The notes beneath the pieces are model-generated. The model searched no databases, was not told where the DNA came from, and saw only the letters and a program-made list of their open reading frames with translations. A program made the translations under genes and the position numbers. Below, piece by piece: positions 1 through 8,041 of a stretch of DNA of 64,000 bases. Source of the stretch: Yoonia sp. (GTDB lineage: Bacteria > Pseudomonadota > Alphaproteobacteria > Rhodobacterales > Rhodobacteraceae); contig NZ_JACUUJ010000007.1 of assembly GCF_014859355.1 (NCBI RefSeq), forward strand, positions 1 to 64,000. The letters run 5' to 3'. The first letter of the stretch is position 1. Every line of letters starts with the position of its first letter.

Positions 1-60
1 CCGCCACATATGGATAAAATGTCGCAAAGAGCGCGCTAAACGAAACTTTGTTGCAGTGAT

Positions 61-936
61 CTAGTCTTTTGCGCCGATCTTGTCTTGCGTTTGGGTTTCA
101 AAATCGCGGGCATCGTGGCGTTCGTGCAGTTGTGTCGCCGGATCGCCATAGGTCCGGTTGACCATGCGGCCACGTTGAAAGGCGGGACGGGCGAAAACCT
201 CATCGGTCCAGCGGTTCACGTGTTTGTAACTGGCCGCATCAAGAAATTCCGCCGCATCGTAAACCATGCCCTTGACCAGCGCGCCATACCATGGCGCGGT
301 GGCCATATCGGCGATGGTATACGTGTCGCCCGCCAGAAAACGCCGCTCTGCCAGATTACGATCCAGCACATCGAGCTGGCGCTTGGCTTCCATCGTGAAA
401 CGGTTGATGGGGTATTCCATCTTGGACGGGGCATAGGCATAGAAATGCCCGAAACCACCGCCCAGATAGGGCGCGCTGCCTTGCAACCAGAACAACCAGT
501 TCAGACATTCCGTGCGCCCGGCGGCGTCGGTCGGGATGAAGGCGCCGAATTTTTCCGCCAGATACAGCAGGATTGCGCCGCTTTCAAAAACGCGGACCGG
601 GGTTGTGCCGGAATGATCGACCATCGCGGGGATCTTGGAATTGGGGTTGATGTCCACGAAACCGCTGCCAAACTGGTCACCGTCCTGAATACGGATCAGC
701 CATGCGTCATATTCCGCGCCTGTGTGCCCTGCGGCAAGCAATTCTTCCAGCATGACGGTGACCTTGACGCCATTAGGTGTGGCCAGCGAATAAAGTTGAA
801 GCGGATGTTGCCCGACTGGCAAGGGTTTTTCATGTGTCGGGCCAGCGATGGGGCGGTTAATATGCGCAAATTGTCCACCGCTTTCAGCGTCCCATTTCCA
901 GACCGTTGGTGGGGCAAAGGTGGGGGTGTCAGCCAT
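61..936 (-). CDS. yghU: YghU-type glutathione S-transferase / disulfide-bond oxidoreductase
   Basis: A cytosolic 291-residue protein. An N-terminal thioredoxin-fold GST domain spans roughly residues 45-130 and an all-helical GST C-terminal domain roughly 140-270. The stretch TPNGVKVTVMLEEL near residue 53 and the following N-P-N-S-K-I-P-A segment are characteristic of the YghU/YfcG branch, whose members bind glutathione and reduce organic hydroperoxides or disulfides. The N-terminal extension before the thioredoxin fold is also normal for YghU. The gene is monocistronic and diverges from the LysM gene. The family call is secure; the physiological substrate is not known from sequence. Confidence 0.92.
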   Translation of the reverse strand: MADTPTFAPPTVWKWDAESGGQFAHINRPIAGPTHEKPLPVGQHPLQLYSLATPNGVKVTVMLEELLAAGHTGAEYDAWLIRIQDGDQFGSGFVDINPNSKIPAMVDHSGTTPVRVFESGAILLYLAEKFGAFIPTDAAGRTECLNWLFWLQGSAPYLGGGFGHFYAYAPSKMEYPINRFTMEAKRQLDVLDRNLAERRFLAGDTYTIADMATAPWYGALVKGMVYDAAEFLDAASYKHVNRWTDEVFARPAFQRGRMVNRTYGDPATQLHERHDARDFETQTQDKIGAKD

Positions 937-1137
937 GTTATTTTCCGTTCACGTCATTTGCGGTTGCTATGGATCTAGGTTGCGCGACCGATCGCTGCAA
1001 GCCGCCACGAGGTAAAGACCGCACTCTGACCTGTCCATCAGGGCGTTTCCTTTTAAATGTGGTTATTTCGTCAACATTTCGCCCCTTTTTATGTGATAGT
1101 ATCCAAAGAAGAAACTGAATGATTGTATGGAGCCGCT

Positions 1138-2247
1138 ATGACAAAGACGAAAATCACCCATCGCCTTATCGCCGGGATAACATCGGGCGCGCTGGGGTTT
1201 GTGGCGGTGGTCGCTGCTGTGGCAGGGGTCAGCGCGTTTTCGGCAGGCCCGGCAGCGGCGCAAACGCTTTGTTCCAGCTACACCGCCGTGCGTGGCGATA
1301 GCTTGAGCAAAATCGCGCAAAAAGCGGGTGTGTCCGGCGGGTTTCAGCGTTTGTTTGATGCCAACCGCAATGTGATGCGTAACCCTAACCTGCTGGAAAT
1401 AGGTGATGTTCTGCAAATTCCCTGTGCTGACGGGTCATTGCCTGAAACCGCGGCGTTGCGCATTGCGACCCCTGCACAACCGGTGCCGCAGGTTGCTGTT
1501 GATCGCCCGGTGCGGTTTCTGACGGCCAGCGGCTATGCCCCCTTTACCGAAGAAGACATGCCCGAAGGCGGATTTTTCACCAATATGGTGAAACGGGCGA
1601 TGGCACTGGGCAACCCCGATCAGGATTTTCGCGTGATTTTCGTCAACGACTGGAGCGCGCATCTGACAGAACTTTTGCCCGTTGGCGCTTTTGATGCAGG
1701 GTTTCCCTGGTTCCTGCCAGATTGTGCGCGCGTCGAAAACCTGTCAGAATCGAATGCGATCCGCTGCACGGAATTTGATGCCTCTGATCCGTTTTACGAT
1801 GCCCTTGTCGGGTATTATACGCTGCTGGGCAGCCCCTATGCCACAGCGCAGCAGCACAGTGACCTGATCGGCGCGCGTTTGTGCCGCCCGAACGGCTGGT
1901 TTTCGTTTGATCTGGAAGCTGTCAATCTGGTGCCGCCGACAACACCGCTGACTTTTGCGCGGTCAGAAGAGGCCTGCTGGGACTTGCTGCGCGCGGGCGA
2001 GGTTGATGTCGTGACTTACGATGCCTTGCCGGCCCAAGATGATTACACCGCGATGGGCATGGCGGGGGATGTGGCGACGATTGAGCCACTTGCCACAAGT
2101 GAAACGCTGCATGTCTTTGTACCCAAAACCAACCCCAATGGCGCGGAAACGCTTGCTATTCTTAACGCGGGTCTGGAAGAATTGCGGCTGTCGGGTGAAT
2201 GGTTTGAAATCGTGCGCAGCGGCATTCAGGCAACCATATCAAACTGA
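1138..2247 (+). CDS. Exported LysM / periplasmic solute-binding fusion protein
   Basis: The ATG at 1138 is chosen because GGAG lies just upstream and a typical signal peptide follows (TM-like segment, then GPAAAQ, cleavage near residue 42). Residues about 44-96 form one LysM peptidoglycan-binding module (YTAVRGDSLSKIAQKAG, ending in GDVLQIPC). Residues about 125-369 look like a type 2 periplasmic binding fold of the SBP_bac_3 kind, with an opening strand of the form FLTASGYAPFTEEDMPEGG. Several Cys residues in the C-terminal part could form disulfides. It precedes the TRAP operon but is separated from it by 243 bases with hairpins, so cotranscription is uncertain. Ligand unknown. I infer a cell-wall-tethered sensor or binding protein; no partner permease is adjacent except the TRAP genes. 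Confidence 0.8.
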   Translation: MTKTKITHRLIAGITSGALGFVAVVAAVAGVSAFSAGPAAAQTLCSSYTAVRGDSLSKIAQKAGVSGGFQRLFDANRNVMRNPNLLEIGDVLQIPCADGSLPETAALRIATPAQPVPQVAVDRPVRFLTASGYAPFTEEDMPEGGFFTNMVKRAMALGNPDQDFRVIFVNDWSAHLTELLPVGAFDAGFPWFLPDCARVENLSESNAIRCTEFDASDPFYDALVGYYTLLGSPYATAQQHSDLIGARLCRPNGWFSFDLEAVNLVPPTTPLTFARSEEACWDLLRAGEVDVVTYDALPAQDDYTAMGMAGDVATIEPLATSETLHVFVPKTNPNGAETLAILNAGLEELRLSGEWFEIVRSGIQATISN

Positions 2248-2278
2248 CGGCGCAGGAACCGACAGCTGTAAAAACTTT

Positions 2279-2380
2279 TGACGCGGCACCTTTCAACGGG
2301 TTTCGCGTCACTTGCGTTAATGCACACAAGGGGGAAAATTTACCGCAGTCGGTGCGGAAAAATGACGCACTCCGGTGCGT
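2279..2380 (+). other. Cluster of three hairpins in the leader before dctP
   Basis: Three successive inverted repeats can be read: TGACGCG (2279-2285) with CGCGTCA (2304-2310); CCGCA (2343-2347) with TGCGG (2353-2357) followed by five A; ACGCAC (2365-2370) with GTGCGT (2375-2380). They fill much of the 243-base gap between the LysM-SBP gene and dctP, which contains no credible gene. They may include the 3' terminator of the upstream gene and a regulatory leader for the TRAP operon. Function is inferred only from position. Confidence 0.4.
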
Positions 2381-2490
2381 ATTGATAATTCTGCATTGAA
2401 ATCCAGCATTGAGTGTGCTTTCGAAACGCGATGATCTGGCAGTGTGCTACGGTTTTCTAGTTGCCCACTGTTTTTACCGGGAGGAATCAA

Positions 2491-3573
2491 ATGGATCGTC
2501 GTTCTTTTATTAAAAAATCGGCACTTGGTGGCAGCATGGCGGCCGCAACGGCGCTGGCGGCCCCCGCATATGCCCAAGGCAACCGGACGCTGACACTTGT
2601 CACGACCTGGGGGCGCGGTTTGGCTGGTGTGCATGATGCCGCACAGCGCGCTGCCGATACAATTACCGCGATGACCGATGGCGCGCTGACAATCGACCTG
2701 AAAGCCGCTGGTGAATTGGTAGGCGCATTCGAAGTATTCGATGCGGTGACTTCCGGGCAGGCTGATATGTATCATGGGCCTGACTATTATTTCGTGGGTC
2801 AGCATCCGGGGTTTGCTTTCTTCACATCTGTTCCTTTCGGGATGACAGCACAAGAACTGAACAACTGGTATTATCATGGCGAAGGTCAGGCGTTCCACGA
2901 TGAGCTGGGCCAGATATTTGGCCTGAAGTCGTTCCTTGCCGGGAACACCGGGGCGCAGTCTGGCGGCTGGTTTTCAAAGGAAATCAATGGCCCGGAAGAT
3001 TTCCAGGGGTTGAAATTCCGTATGCCCGGATTGGGTGGCGAAGCGCTTGGCAAGATGGGCGCATCGGTGCAGAACCTTCCTGGCGCAGAAGTGTATCAGG
3101 CCTTGGCATCTGGCGCGATTGACGGGACGGAATGGATTGGCCCGTGGGCTGACGAAAAGGCCGGTTTCCAGGAAATCACCAAGTTCTATTACACCGCCGG
3201 GATGCATGAACCGGGTGCGGGCCTGTCGTTGGCCACCAACCTTGACGTTTGGGAAAGCCTGTCGCCAACCCATCAGAAGATTATCGAAATTGCCGCAGGC
3301 GAAGCAAGCCAGTGGAACCTTGCGCAGTTCATGAACAATAATGCTGCGGCATTGCAGCGTCTTCAGGCCGGTGGCGTGAAGGTTCTGGAATTCAACGACG
3401 CGGTTTGGGATGCAATGGGCGCTGCTGCAAAGGCGACGCTGGACCAATACGCCGGTGATGAATTGTATGACCGTATTCGCGCGTCACATGATGCATCCAT
3501 ACGGTCTTCGTCTGGCTGGATCCAGTTGTCTGAAGGTGTTTACCGCACGCAGCGCGACCGGGTGATGAGCTAA
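2491..3573 (+). CDS. dctP: TRAP transporter solute-binding subunit DctP, keto-acid/lactate-like
   Basis: The periplasmic receptor of a TRAP (tripartite ATP-independent periplasmic) transporter, 360 residues. The ATG at 2491 follows a strong GGAGG at 2480-2484. The N-terminus MDRRSFIKKSALGG carries a twin-arginine motif followed by a hydrophobic stretch ending AYAQ, so Tat export is likely. Segments AGNTGAQSGGWF, FRMPGLGGEALGKMG (with the carboxylate-binding Arg expected of DctP proteins) and GAIDGTEWIGPWADEK match the TakP branch that binds 2-oxo acids or lactate. The substrate class is therefore an inference from family resemblance. First gene of dctPQM. Confidence 0.93.
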   Translation: MDRRSFIKKSALGGSMAAATALAAPAYAQGNRTLTLVTTWGRGLAGVHDAAQRAADTITAMTDGALTIDLKAAGELVGAFEVFDAVTSGQADMYHGPDYYFVGQHPGFAFFTSVPFGMTAQELNNWYYHGEGQAFHDELGQIFGLKSFLAGNTGAQSGGWFSKEINGPEDFQGLKFRMPGLGGEALGKMGASVQNLPGAEVYQALASGAIDGTEWIGPWADEKAGFQEITKFYYTAGMHEPGAGLSLATNLDVWESLSPTHQKIIEIAAGEASQWNLAQFMNNNAAALQRLQAGGVKVLEFNDAVWDAMGAAAKATLDQYAGDELYDRIRASHDASIRSSSGWIQLSEGVYRTQRDRVMS

Positions 3574-3597
3574 CGCCGATCATCGCTTGATGTGACG

Positions 3598-3619
3598 GGG
3601 GGCGCGTGCGCGCGCCCCC
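3598..3619 (+). promoter_or_regulatory. Intercistronic stem-loop between dctP and dctQ
   Basis: A perfect 9-base-pair G+C stem, GGGGGCGCG (3598-3606) and CGCGCCCCC (3611-3619), with a four-base loop, begins about 25 bases after the dctP stop. It is not followed by a strong T run, so it looks more like an mRNA-stabilising or partial-termination structure than a full terminator. Such structures commonly give higher expression of the binding protein than of the membrane subunits in binding-protein operons. Confidence 0.6.
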
Positions 3620-3677
3620 TTGTTGCATGATCGATTAAAAACATATGGGACGTGCGCCGTTTGCGGGGGGGGGCATC

Positions 3678-4625
3678 ATGGGTTTGGTTGAAGCTTGGGG
3701 CGGTCATATCGCGGGATGGTTTTTTGCCCATCTGATCGAGGCGTTTTACAACCTTGGATATGTCATCCTGCATCCCGGTCAATGGCTGGCGTGGGTGCCT
3801 TTCATCAATGAACCGATGACCGATGTGGCGGTCAAGGAATCGTTGATGCGCTTTATCTATTACGGCGCATCGGTCGAATTGTTTTTCGTCGTCTTTGCGA
3901 TTTTCCTGATTGTCAGCGTGATCGGCTTTATCAACAACCGCTTTATGTGGGGCTGCGTGCGCCTGCTGGAAGGGATTGCAAACGGCATCGGGCGCTTTTT
4001 TGCTTGGGCCGGTTTGCTGATGGTGTTTCAGCAGATCATCATCATTTTCATGCAGCGGGTCTTTGTTGTATCTGAAATCAGCTTGGGCTTTGGCGTGGCC
4101 TTTACCAAAGACGTCAGTTGGTGGTCTGAAGAACTAAAGCTTTATAACGCCATGATCGTGACGCTTTGCGTGACTTATACCTTTGTGCAGGGTGGGCATG
4201 TGCGGGTTGATCTGGTGTATTCCGCCGTCAGCTATCGGACAAAGCGGGCGATCGACATGATCGGGTCGCTTTTGTTCATGGTGCCAGCGGCGATTCTGAC
4301 TTGGCTTTACGGGTGGTTTTTCTTGTGGCGGCATCTGGTGGTGCCGAACCCCTCTGCCTCGGACACACTGGAACGGTTGTTGTCAAAGGCGCGCGCCTTA
4401 CGCTGGAACATCGAAACGATCGGGTTTTCGCCCAATGGTTTCAACGCTTATTTCCTATTCAAACTTTTGCTTGTCACCTTTACCGCGCTGGTGCTTTTGC
4501 AGGCGGTCGCTTTCTTTTACAGGTCTTATCTTGAATTCAAGGAAGGCCCCGAAAGCGAAGGAAAATATCTTGATAAAGACCGTCTTGGCGATCCTGTCGC
4601 CGAGAAGATCGCAGAAATCCACTAA
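3678..4625 (+). CDS. dctQ: TRAP transporter small membrane subunit DctQ, enlarged
   Basis: An integral membrane protein of 315 residues from the ATG at 3678, or 326 from an in-frame ATG at 3645. I prefer 3678 because a G-rich run ends four bases upstream, while 3645 has no visible ribosome binding site. Typical DctQ proteins have about 160-230 residues and four membrane helices. Here extra N-terminal hydrophobic segments (around residues 55-85 and 110-135) precede the usual QVRVD-like signature, seen as GGHVRVDLVYSAVS. Another hydrophobic helix and a charged tail close the protein. Together with DctM it would couple Na+ influx to solute uptake. The gene lies 18 bases before dctM. Confidence 0.88.
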   Translation: MGLVEAWGGHIAGWFFAHLIEAFYNLGYVILHPGQWLAWVPFINEPMTDVAVKESLMRFIYYGASVELFFVVFAIFLIVSVIGFINNRFMWGCVRLLEGIANGIGRFFAWAGLLMVFQQIIIIFMQRVFVVSEISLGFGVAFTKDVSWWSEELKLYNAMIVTLCVTYTFVQGGHVRVDLVYSAVSYRTKRAIDMIGSLLFMVPAAILTWLYGWFFLWRHLVVPNPSASDTLERLLSKARALRWNIETIGFSPNGFNAYFLFKLLLVTFTALVLLQAVAFFYRSYLEFKEGPESEGKYLDKDRLGDPVAEKIAEIH

Positions 4626-4643
4626 AATCAGGGCGGTATTGTA

Positions 4644-6998
4644 ATGCTTTTCGGACTTGATGGCGTCGAAGTCGGCCTGATCATTGTGTTTTTGACTTTG
4701 TTTGGGGCAATCCTGTCGGGCTTTCCGGTTGCTTTTGCGATCAGCGGGTCGGCGGTGATTTCCTTTGCCATCATCGCGGCGCTGGACAGCGCGGGCTACC
4801 TGATCCACATGGCCGTTGATACCAACGCGGATGCTTACCGTGCGCTGATAGGCCAAGGCGTGCGGCCCGATGCCGTCTCGATTTTCCGATACCCCGAATT
4901 GCCCCGCGCCGATGTCGCCCTGTTTCCCCAAGGCTGGGAAGTCGCGCTGGACCGCAACCTCAGCTTTGTGGTCAACCGGATGAACGAACGCGTGCTGGCG
5001 GGGGCGTCGATCGAAACGCTGCTGGCGGTGCTGATGTTTGTCATGATGGGCATCGTGTTGGAACGCTCGCGCATTGCCGATGATTTGCTGACCACGATGG
5101 CCAAGGTGTTTGGCCCGCTGCCGGGCGGTCTGGCGGTGTCGATCGTGATTGTGGGTGCGTTTCTGGCGGCATCGACCGGGATCGTCGGGGCGACGGTGGT
5201 GACGATGGGGCTTTTGGCCCTACCGACCATGTTGAAAAACGGCTATTCGCCCGAACTGTCAACCGGGGTGATCGCGGCATCGGGGACGTTGGGCCAGATC
5301 ATTCCGCCGTCAATTGTGATCGTGCTGCTGGGCACATTGGCCGGTGATCTGTATTCCTCTGGTCAAGAGGAACGTGCGCGCATGGCGGGGTGTTCGGATG
5401 CGCTGACCTATCTGGGCGAACCGGCTGTGGTGTCTGTTGGCACATTGTTTCAGGCGGCGCTGTTGCCCGGGGTCATGCTGGCGGTGCTTTATGCGGCCTA
5501 TGCCTTTGGCTTTGCGCTGTGGAACCCCAGCAAGGCACCCGCCGTCCAGTTGGGCGGCGATGACGCGCGCCATGCGTCCCCTGCGGGTCACGGCCTGACG
5601 TGGTTTCTTGGGGTGCCGGTCGGGATGATTGCGCTTGTCATCGGACTGGGGCAGGTAGGGATCGTCGGTAATCAGTCCGTTATCGTGGACAGCTTTACCG
5701 ACGCGGGCCAGACTTCATCGCTGCGCACGAATGTCCCTGCAGAATGTCAGCAATCCATGATTGACCTGCACGGGCAGGCGAAATGGGATCAGGCGGTCGC
5801 CGAGCAGCAGGCCATTGATGCGGCAGGCGGCGTCACACAGGCCCGCGCGCTGTCAGCCGAAGAACGTGCGGCACTGGTCCTTGGACGTGTCGCTGACGCC
5901 CCGCCAATTGGCACAGGTATTGCCATCACAGCGTTGCTGATGGGGCTGACATTGGCGATTGCGCGGGGTGTCGCGCCTTTTGCCAATCCGCTGCCATTGT
6001 TGATTGGTGCGGCCGGCACGGTGCTGTTGCTGGTGGTTGATATCCTGCTGATCGGGCCGCTGACCACACCCGGCATGACAACGCTTTTGATCGCCATGCC
6101 GCTTGTGATCGGATTTGTCGGGCTGCGCCCTGCCACTGCGCATCTGGCCCGGAACGAGATTTTGCGAGTTGTTTTCCCGCCTTTGGTTCTGATTATCGCA
6201 GTGCTTGGTTCGATCCTTGGCGGCATTACCAACCCGACACCAGCCGCAGCCTTGGGCGCGGGCGGGGCCATCCTGCTGGCGGCCTACCGCAAGTTGCAGG
6301 ACCAGGGCCGGTCGGGGCGCATGGTGATCCTGACTGCCTTTGCGATCGTGCTGATGCTGCTTATCGGCGTCAATTTTGACATGCGCATGGGCCGCGAAGT
6401 GGTGCTGCTGGAAAATCGTATCGCCTATTTAGTGGCCTTTGCGTGTTTCCTTTTTGCGATGTTCGGCTTTTTGTGGTCTTGCGGGGTGCTGCTGTTGGGC
6501 GGTGTGCTGACGCCGGTGGTGCGCGAAACCGCCAAGGTGACGGCGATGGTATTTGCCATCCTGATCGGGTCGCAATTGCTGAACCTTGTGCTGATTTCCT
6601 TCGGTGGCGAACATTATATCCAACAGTTCCTGCGGTCATTCGATAACGAACTGACCGTGTTCCTATTGGTGATGCTGGTGCTGTTCATTCTGGGCTTTGT
6701 GCTTGATTTTCTTGAGATTATTTACATCGTGATCCCGATTGTCGGTCCGGTGATCTATGGTGGCACATTCGACCCTAAATGGGTGACGATCATGATTGCC
6801 GTCAACCTGCAAACATCTTTCCTGACGCCGCCGTTCGGCTTTGCGCTGTTCTATCTGCGGGGGGTTGCGCCAAAGGTGATCACCACCGGCCAAATCTATC
6901 GCGGGGTCTTGCCGTTCATTGCCATTCAGGTCGGTGCCTTGCTGCTGCTTTGGCTGGTGCCCAGCGTCGTGACGATCGTGCCAAACCTTTTGAAATAA
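4644..6998 (+). CDS. dctM: TRAP transporter large membrane subunit DctM, with long insertions
   Basis: The Na+-coupled translocating subunit, 784 residues against about 425-450 in typical DctM. The start ATG has GGGCGG eight bases upstream. Recognisable DctM parts are the N-terminal segment FLTLFGAILSGFPVAFAISG, the stretch GAFLAASTGIVGATVVTMG, GTLGQIIPPSIVIVLLG (the PPS motif), and near the C-terminus the second hairpin-like motif VNLQTSFLTPPFGFALFYLRG. Between them lie a polar insertion at about residues 53-112 and a central block at about 295-560 that contains a soluble stretch (about 345-415) and additional membrane helices. No stop or frameshift is visible, so the protein appears intact. 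Confidence 0.9.
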   Translation: MLFGLDGVEVGLIIVFLTLFGAILSGFPVAFAISGSAVISFAIIAALDSAGYLIHMAVDTNADAYRALIGQGVRPDAVSIFRYPELPRADVALFPQGWEVALDRNLSFVVNRMNERVLAGASIETLLAVLMFVMMGIVLERSRIADDLLTTMAKVFGPLPGGLAVSIVIVGAFLAASTGIVGATVVTMGLLALPTMLKNGYSPELSTGVIAASGTLGQIIPPSIVIVLLGTLAGDLYSSGQEERARMAGCSDALTYLGEPAVVSVGTLFQAALLPGVMLAVLYAAYAFGFALWNPSKAPAVQLGGDDARHASPAGHGLTWFLGVPVGMIALVIGLGQVGIVGNQSVIVDSFTDAGQTSSLRTNVPAECQQSMIDLHGQAKWDQAVAEQQAIDAAGGVTQARALSAEERAALVLGRVADAPPIGTGIAITALLMGLTLAIARGVAPFANPLPLLIGAAGTVLLLVVDILLIGPLTTPGMTTLLIAMPLVIGFVGLRPATAHLARNEILRVVFPPLVLIIAVLGSILGGITNPTPAAALGAGGAILLAAYRKLQDQGRSGRMVILTAFAIVLMLLIGVNFDMRMGREVVLLENRIAYLVAFACFLFAMFGFLWSCGVLLLGGVLTPVVRETAKVTAMVFAILIGSQLLNLVLISFGGEHYIQQFLRSFDNELTVFLLVMLVLFILGFVLDFLEIIYIVIPIVGPVIYGGTFDPKWVTIMIAVNLQTSFLTPPFGFALFYLRGVAPKVITTGQIYRGVLPFIAIQVGALLLLWLVPSVVTIVPNLLK

Positions 6999-7018
6999 AC
7001 GCGCAGGCGCAACACGCG

Positions 7019-7040
7019 GCCAGCGATGTGCTGGCTTTTT
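7019..7040 (+). terminator. Intrinsic terminator of the dctPQM operon
   Basis: GCCAGC (7019-7024) pairs with GCTGGC (7030-7035) across a five-base loop and is followed by TTTTT (7036-7040). It lies about 20 bases after the dctM stop and before the convergent bpt gene. Confidence 0.75.
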
Positions 7041-7055
7041 AGCGTTGTCAGGTGA

Positions 7056-7862
7056 TCAGTTGCGCCCGTCGGGCAGGGTGATCCGTGCGACCTGTTCGGC
7101 AATCGGGTCGGTGGATAAAGGATGCAGGTCGTCAACAAAATCGGCAGGATCATTCACCCTTTGCCACCTGCTGTCGCGATAAACGTCCAGCGCCGCATAA
7201 TTCGCCTTGTAGCCCATCTTGGGGCTGCCCGGCACCCAATAGCCCAGGTAGACGTAAGGCAAACCCAAATCCTGCGCGATCTGGATATGATCAAGGATCA
7301 GGTAGGTGCCCAGCGACAGTTTTTCTGCGTCGGGGTCAAAAAAAGAATAAACCATCGACAATCCGTCATCCAGAATATCCGTCAGGCACACCGCTTTAAG
7401 TTGATCGGCGTCGTTATATTCGATCAACCGCGACCGGATCGGCGTTTCTTCGACCATGGCGGCAAATTCAAACATGTCCATATCGGCCATGCCGCCGGTT
7501 GCATGGCGGGATTCCAGATATTTGCGGAACAGCGCATATTGTTCCTCGGTTGCCCAAGGCGATGTTGCGCGGCGTTTAAGATGGCAGGCCCGTTTGGTCA
7601 CACGTTTCTGGCTGCGTGTTGCCACAAACTCAGCGACATTGATTCGGGCTGACATGCAGGCTGCACAATCTGCACATGACGGACGGTAAAGCACGTTCTG
7701 CGACCGCCGAAACCCCTGTTTTGATAGACTGTCGTTCAGCTTCGTCGCTAAATCGCCCTGCAATGCGGTAAACAGCTTCCTTTCCATCCGTCCCGCAAGA
7801 TAGGGGCAGGGTTGGGGGGCGGTAACATAGAACTGCGGGGCAATCGGCAGCGTGTGACGCAT
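7056..7862 (-). CDS. bpt: Aspartate/glutamate leucyltransferase (Bpt; ATE family)
   Basis: Transfers an amino acid, Leu in characterised bacterial Bpt, from aminoacyl-tRNA to N-terminal Asp or Glu and so marks proteins for ClpS/ClpAP degradation. The 268-residue reading starts at the ATG at 7862 ([14 protein letters not shown]), which aligns with the family N-terminus; an upstream in-frame start would add 18 residues that do not resemble it. Visible signatures are the Cys cluster [16 protein letters not shown], the segment [10 protein letters not shown], and the C-terminal block [19 protein letters not shown]. Convergent with dctM. Confidence 0.9.
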   Translation of the reverse strand: MRHTLPIAPQFYVTAPQPCPYLAGRMERKLFTALQGDLATKLNDSLSKQGFRRSQNVLYRPSCADCAACMSARINVAEFVATRSQKRVTKRACHLKRRATSPWATEEQYALFRKYLESRHATGGMADMDMFEFAAMVEETPIRSRLIEYNDADQLKAVCLTDILDDGLSMVYSFFDPDAEKLSLGTYLILDHIQIAQDLGLPYVYLGYWVPGSPKMGYKANYAALDVYRDSRWQRVNDPADFVDDLHPLSTDPIAEQVARITLPDGRN

Positions 7863-8041
7863 GGGTGCGATCCTGATGGTTTCGCAAAGCTTAACAACCC
7901 AAATCGCATGCGCCAAGCCCCTGCGGTGTCACGTCGTTAATGTCCGGCAGGTCTGCGCACATGATGTTTATGCAACTTTTGGGTCGCACAGGCGCAACAG
8001 TTGCGATTGACCCGCCCCATGTCCCGCATCACTGTAGCGAC

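Noticed and set aside
85-978. A 297-codon open frame on the plus strand opposite yghU
   Set aside because: It mirrors a clear GST gene, its translation resembles no family, and GC-rich codon use creates long antisense frames throughout this window.
2440-2460. Possible sigma-54 promoter (TGGCAG...) before dctP
   Set aside because: The GC/TTGC element is missing at the required spacing.
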